Part shown: positions 5,589 to 7,818 of the stretch, piece after piece
Numbering within the stretch: position 1 is the first letter of the stretch
Layout: every line of letters begins with the position of its first letter
NCBI GenBank assembly: GCA_900553905.1
Contig: USFL01000063.1
Location: forward strand, 1-7,818
Direction of reading: 5' to 3'
Length of the DNA: 7,818 nt
Origin: an uncultured Eubacteriales bacterium
Lineage (GTDB): Bacteria > Bacillota > Clostridia > Christensenellales > Aristaeellaceae
Notes under the pieces: model-generated
What the model was told of the DNA's origin: nothing
Database searches by the model: none
Seen by the model: the letters and a program-made list of their open reading frames with translations, nothing else
Position numbers and translations under genes: made by a program

Positions 5589-6293
5589 TTACTGGATAAT
5601 CAGACGGCCGCAGTTTTCACACTCGATGTACTTGGCGTCGTTTTTGAATTTGCGCAGCGTAACCTGCGGCAGGCTCATATTGCAGCCGCCGCACTGATCG
5701 CCATAAAGCCGGGCCACCGGGGGAATGCAGTGCTTTTTAATCACGTTGTACTTTTCCAGAAGGTCGGGATCAATCCCTTTGGCCTTGGCCTGAACCTGAG
5801 CGCGCTTTTCCTCCAGCTGGCGCATCTGCTCCTTGTATTCGGCCTCGTAAGCCACCTTCTGCTTGTCGTACTCGGCCTTGACCTTGGCGTACTTGATGCG
5901 GATTTCCTTTTCCATCCGGTCGCGGTCGGCCGCGTCCTTCTGGATGCGCTTCATCTCCTGCTCATAGTCGGTGAGATCGGAAAGCAGCTTCTGCGCGTCG
6001 CGGCTCATTTCCTGGGCCTGCTTCAGATCGGCGGGCGGGGTGGCCTCCATGCGCTTTTGCAGGGCGGAGAGCTGGTCCTCCATGCGGGAGATGGCTACCT
6101 TGATCACATCCACACGGTCCACCATTTCGGCTACTTCCTGCTCCATGCGCTTGACGGTATTCTGCTGTTCCACCAAGAACTCACGGTTTTTTTTGAGCGC
6201 CAGGCGGTTGGGGTTTCGCTTGATCTCCGTCTCAAACGCGTCGGCAGCCATATCGGCCTGCTGATACTGCCACAGCAATTCAGTCTGTTCCAT
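5589..6293 (-). CDS. Coiled-coil protein with C-terminal C4 zinc ribbon (zf-RING_7 / CT398 type)
   Basis: The 234-residue protein has a long charged helical region (about residues 20-170), rich in Glu, Lys, Gln and Met with heptad-like spacing, which predicts an antiparallel coiled coil. A C-terminal zinc ribbon follows, with ligands C201 and C204 (CGGC) and C225 and C228 (CENC). IPPVARLYGDQCGGCNMSLP (190-209) is typical of the zf-RING_7 family, which includes chlamydial CT398. The molecular role is not firmly known; partners in transcription or secretion have been proposed for relatives. The ATG has AAGGAGG 5 nt upstream (6299-6305). The gene follows nif3 by 32 nt and ends the operon. There is no signal peptide or membrane helix, so it should be cytoplasmic. 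Confidence 0.93.
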   Translation of the reverse strand: MEQTELLWQYQQADMAADAFETEIKRNPNRLALKKNREFLVEQQNTVKRMEQEVAEMVDRVDVIKVAISRMEDQLSALQKRMEATPPADLKQAQEMSRDAQKLLSDLTDYEQEMKRIQKDAADRDRMEKEIRIKYAKVKAEYDKQKVAYEAEYKEQMRQLEEKRAQVQAKAKGIDPDLLEKYNVIKKHCIPPVARLYGDQCGGCNMSLPQVTLRKFKNDAKYIECENCGRLIIQ

Positions 6294-6325
6294 GCGTACC
6301 TCCTTGTGGTTCGTAGGGGATGCCC

Positions 6326-7102
6326 TCAGGGGGCCAGAAGCGCGCCCGCGTAGGGGGGCTGAAAATGCAGGTGCGCCTTCACCGGCCAGCCGGAGCGGGT
6401 CGCATCCGCGAGAAAGCGTTCATACAGGGACATCACGCCGGGCAGTTCGGTGGGGAAATGCCCCGCGTCGTAGACTGTAAGGCCGCGGGCACAGGCGTCC
6501 AGCAGCTCATGATGCCGCACCTCGCCCACCACAAAGGCCTGTGCGCCGCTTGCCGCAGCCAGGGCGTAGCCCTCTCCATAGGCGCCGCCGGCCACAGCCA
6601 CGCGCGTGATGGGCGCACCGGAGGCGGGATAGCAGCGCGGGCCGATGTGCAGCTTTTGACGAACCAACGCGCCCAGCTCCGCGGGAGAAAGCGGCACGGC
6701 CAGCGAACCCAGCCGCAAAAAATCGTCTGGGGCGGATACGCCCGTCAGCCCAAGCGCCTGCGCCAGGCTGTCGCTGATGCCGCCGGGGGCCTTGTCCCAG
6801 TTGGTGTGCGCGGCGATCACGCACAGGCGGTTTTCGGTCAGCTTCAAAAGCGCGCGGCCCTGGGGCTCATTATAGTTTATGCGCTTGAGCGCATGAAAAA
6901 TGAACGGATGATGGGTCACGATCAGCTCGTCCCCATGCGCCAGCGCATCGTCCACGAGCGCCTCCGTCACGTCCATGCCAAAGGTCACGCCGCGAACGGA
7001 CGCGTCCGCATCGCCCAGAAGCAGCCCCACGTTGTCAAAATCTTCGGCGCTGTCAAAGGGCGCAAGCGCGTCCAGCCAGTTCAGTACATCCCTTACCTTC
7101 AC
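6326..7102 (-). CDS. NIF3/DUF34 family metal-binding protein, short form, GTG start
   Basis: The 258-residue product belongs to the NIF3 (DUF34, YqfO/YbgI) family of toroidal hexamers with a di-metal site. The biochemical role is unsettled; relatives have been linked to GTP cyclohydrolase I-like folds and metal handling. Metal-site motifs are THHP (H64, H65), HTNWD (H99, D103), GEVRHHE (H197, H198) and GHFPTE (H215, E219). The N-terminus KVRDVLNWLDALAPFDSAED is typical. The protein lacks the extra PII-like middle domain seen in Bacillus YqfO (about 370 residues). GTG at 7102 is chosen because homology begins there, AAGGAGG (7112-7118) is 9 nt upstream, and it overlaps the trmK stop as GTGA. 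The frame stays open to an ATG at 7321, but that extension is antisense-like, lies inside trmK and is unrelated to the family. Confidence 0.93.
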   Translation of the reverse strand: MKVRDVLNWLDALAPFDSAEDFDNVGLLLGDADASVRGVTFGMDVTEALVDDALAHGDELIVTHHPFIFHALKRINYNEPQGRALLKLTENRLCVIAAHTNWDKAPGGISDSLAQALGLTGVSAPDDFLRLGSLAVPLSPAELGALVRQKLHIGPRCYPASGAPITRVAVAGGAYGEGYALAAASGAQAFVVGEVRHHELLDACARGLTVYDAGHFPTELPGVMSLYERFLADATRSGWPVKAHLHFQPPYAGALLAP

Positions 7103-7818
7103 GGCGCACCGCCTCCTTCCGCTTCGGGCTCCTGCATGCGGCGGAGCTGCCCGCTCACATAGGCCAGCTCGCGCCCGCTCAAGGCCAGGCGCTCCCGGTC
7201 CTTGTCCAATCCGGCCCGTTCCATGGCCGCTATTTCCTGCTCCAAAAGCCGCCTGCGCCGCTCCAGCACGCGCCGCCACTCCGGGGACGGGTCCATGAGC
7301 AGCCCAGGCCCCAACACGCATTCGCGCTCTGTGTAGGCGGCTTCATCCGCCAGCGCAGGCGTGCAGCGCATCAGCACATAATCCCGTCCGCCGGCCGAGG
7401 CGATCAGCTCGCGGCGGATGCGGTAGCCCACCTCGCACACCGTGCGGCGCACCATGGGCAAATCGGTCTGCGCGCCCAGAATCAGCGCCGCGCCCTGAAG
7501 GCGCGCATATCCCCGCTGCAATATGCCGCAGATGGTCTCCCCGCCCATCCCCAGCACAAACACGGTGTCGGGGACCTGTTCCAAGGCATCCAGCGCCGCA
7601 AGCCCGTCGGCTACGGCAAAGGTGGCGCGCTTGTCCAGCTCCAGGGCGCGAAGCCGCCCGCGGGCCTTTTCCAGCGCCGCGGCGCTTACGTCGGCTACCA
7701 GCGCGCGCCGCGCGCCGCTCAGCAGCAGCACCGCGCTCAAACGGCCGTGGTCCGCGCCGATGTCGGCAAATACCTGCGTGCCCTCCGCCAGCGCCATGGC
7801 GGCGGAAAGCCGCCCGTC
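7099..7818 (-). CDS. trmK: tRNA (adenine(22)-N1)-methyltransferase, 5' end outside the window
   Basis: The 239 residues present belong to the TrmK (YqfN) family, which uses S-adenosylmethionine to make m1A at position 22 of certain tRNAs in Gram-positive bacteria. The frame is open to the window edge (DGRLSAAMALAEGTQVFADI), so the ATG at 7797 is internal and only a short N-terminal piece, probably under 20 residues, is missing. Motifs are ADIGADHGRL (SAM-binding motif I), DVSAAALEKAR (motif II), VADGLAAL and LGMGGETI (motif IV, near the catalytic site). The C-terminal part is a charged coiled coil, also typical of the family. In many Firmicutes trmK lies after the primary sigma factor gene and before a NIF3 gene. 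The same order here suggests rpoD just beyond the right edge, which is inference. Confidence 0.93.
   Translation of the reverse strand, partial: DGRLSAAMALAEGTQVFADIGADHGRLSAVLLLSGARRALVADVSAAALEKARGRLRALELDKRATFAVADGLAALDALEQVPDTVFVLGMGGETICGILQRGYARLQGAALILGAQTDLPMVRRTVCEVGYRIRRELIASAGGRDYVLMRCTPALADEAAYTERECVLGPGLLMDPSPEWRRVLERRRRLLEQEIAAMERAGLDKDRERLALSGRELAYVSGQLRRMQEPEAEGGGAP

Noticed and set aside
4768..5697. 309-codon plus-strand open frame opposite pdp
   Set aside because: It runs antisense through a complete phosphorylase gene and through the terminator at 5531-5583, so it cannot be a sensible gene.
7103..7321. N-terminal extension of the NIF3 protein to an ATG at 7321
   Set aside because: The extra 73 residues are Ala, Gly, Arg rich, lie entirely within trmK and have no family similarity; the GTG at 7102 has an RBS and homology.

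Overview
The window looks like chromosomal housekeeping and metabolic DNA from a high-GC member of the Firmicutes, probably Clostridia. The evidence is the strong AAGGAGG ribosome binding sites, sigma-A type promoters (TTGACA-17-TAAAAT and TTGAGT-17-TATAAT), a low-GC-type trmK-nif3 pair, a rplM-rpsI pair with Firmicutes-like protein sequences, and a DUF5058 membrane protein. The species cannot be fixed from the sequence. All nine supported genes lie on the minus strand, so transcription runs from high to low coordinates. I see no mobile element, CRISPR array, tRNA or rRNA.

In order of transcription, the right end (7818 to 5589) carries the 3' part of trmK (tRNA m1A22 methyltransferase), a short-form NIF3/DUF34 protein that overlaps it by GTGA, and a coiled-coil protein with a C4 zinc ribbon. 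They are closely spaced and look like one operon that ends at a long GC-rich hairpin plus T-tract (5531-5583). A pyrimidine-nucleoside phosphorylase gene (pdp, 5505-4180) follows with a good RBS but no visible promoter after that terminator.

The middle (4162 to 1181) is a self-contained unit: a clear promoter, a short structured leader, a DUF5058 integral membrane protein, a second integral membrane protein of unknown family, and an M20 metallopeptidase with an N-terminal membrane helix. The last two overlap by ATGA. The layout suggests a two-subunit membrane transporter paired with a membrane-tethered hydrolase for its substrate. This is the least understood part of the window and the best candidate for an undescribed system. 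The promoter is interlocked with a hairpin that also looks like the pdp terminator.

The left end (1076 to 35) is the ribosomal protein pair rplM-rpsI. It has its own near-consensus promoter, a roughly 105-nt leader with two hairpins that could mediate L13 autoregulation, a TTG start for rplM, and a symmetrical terminator after rpsI.
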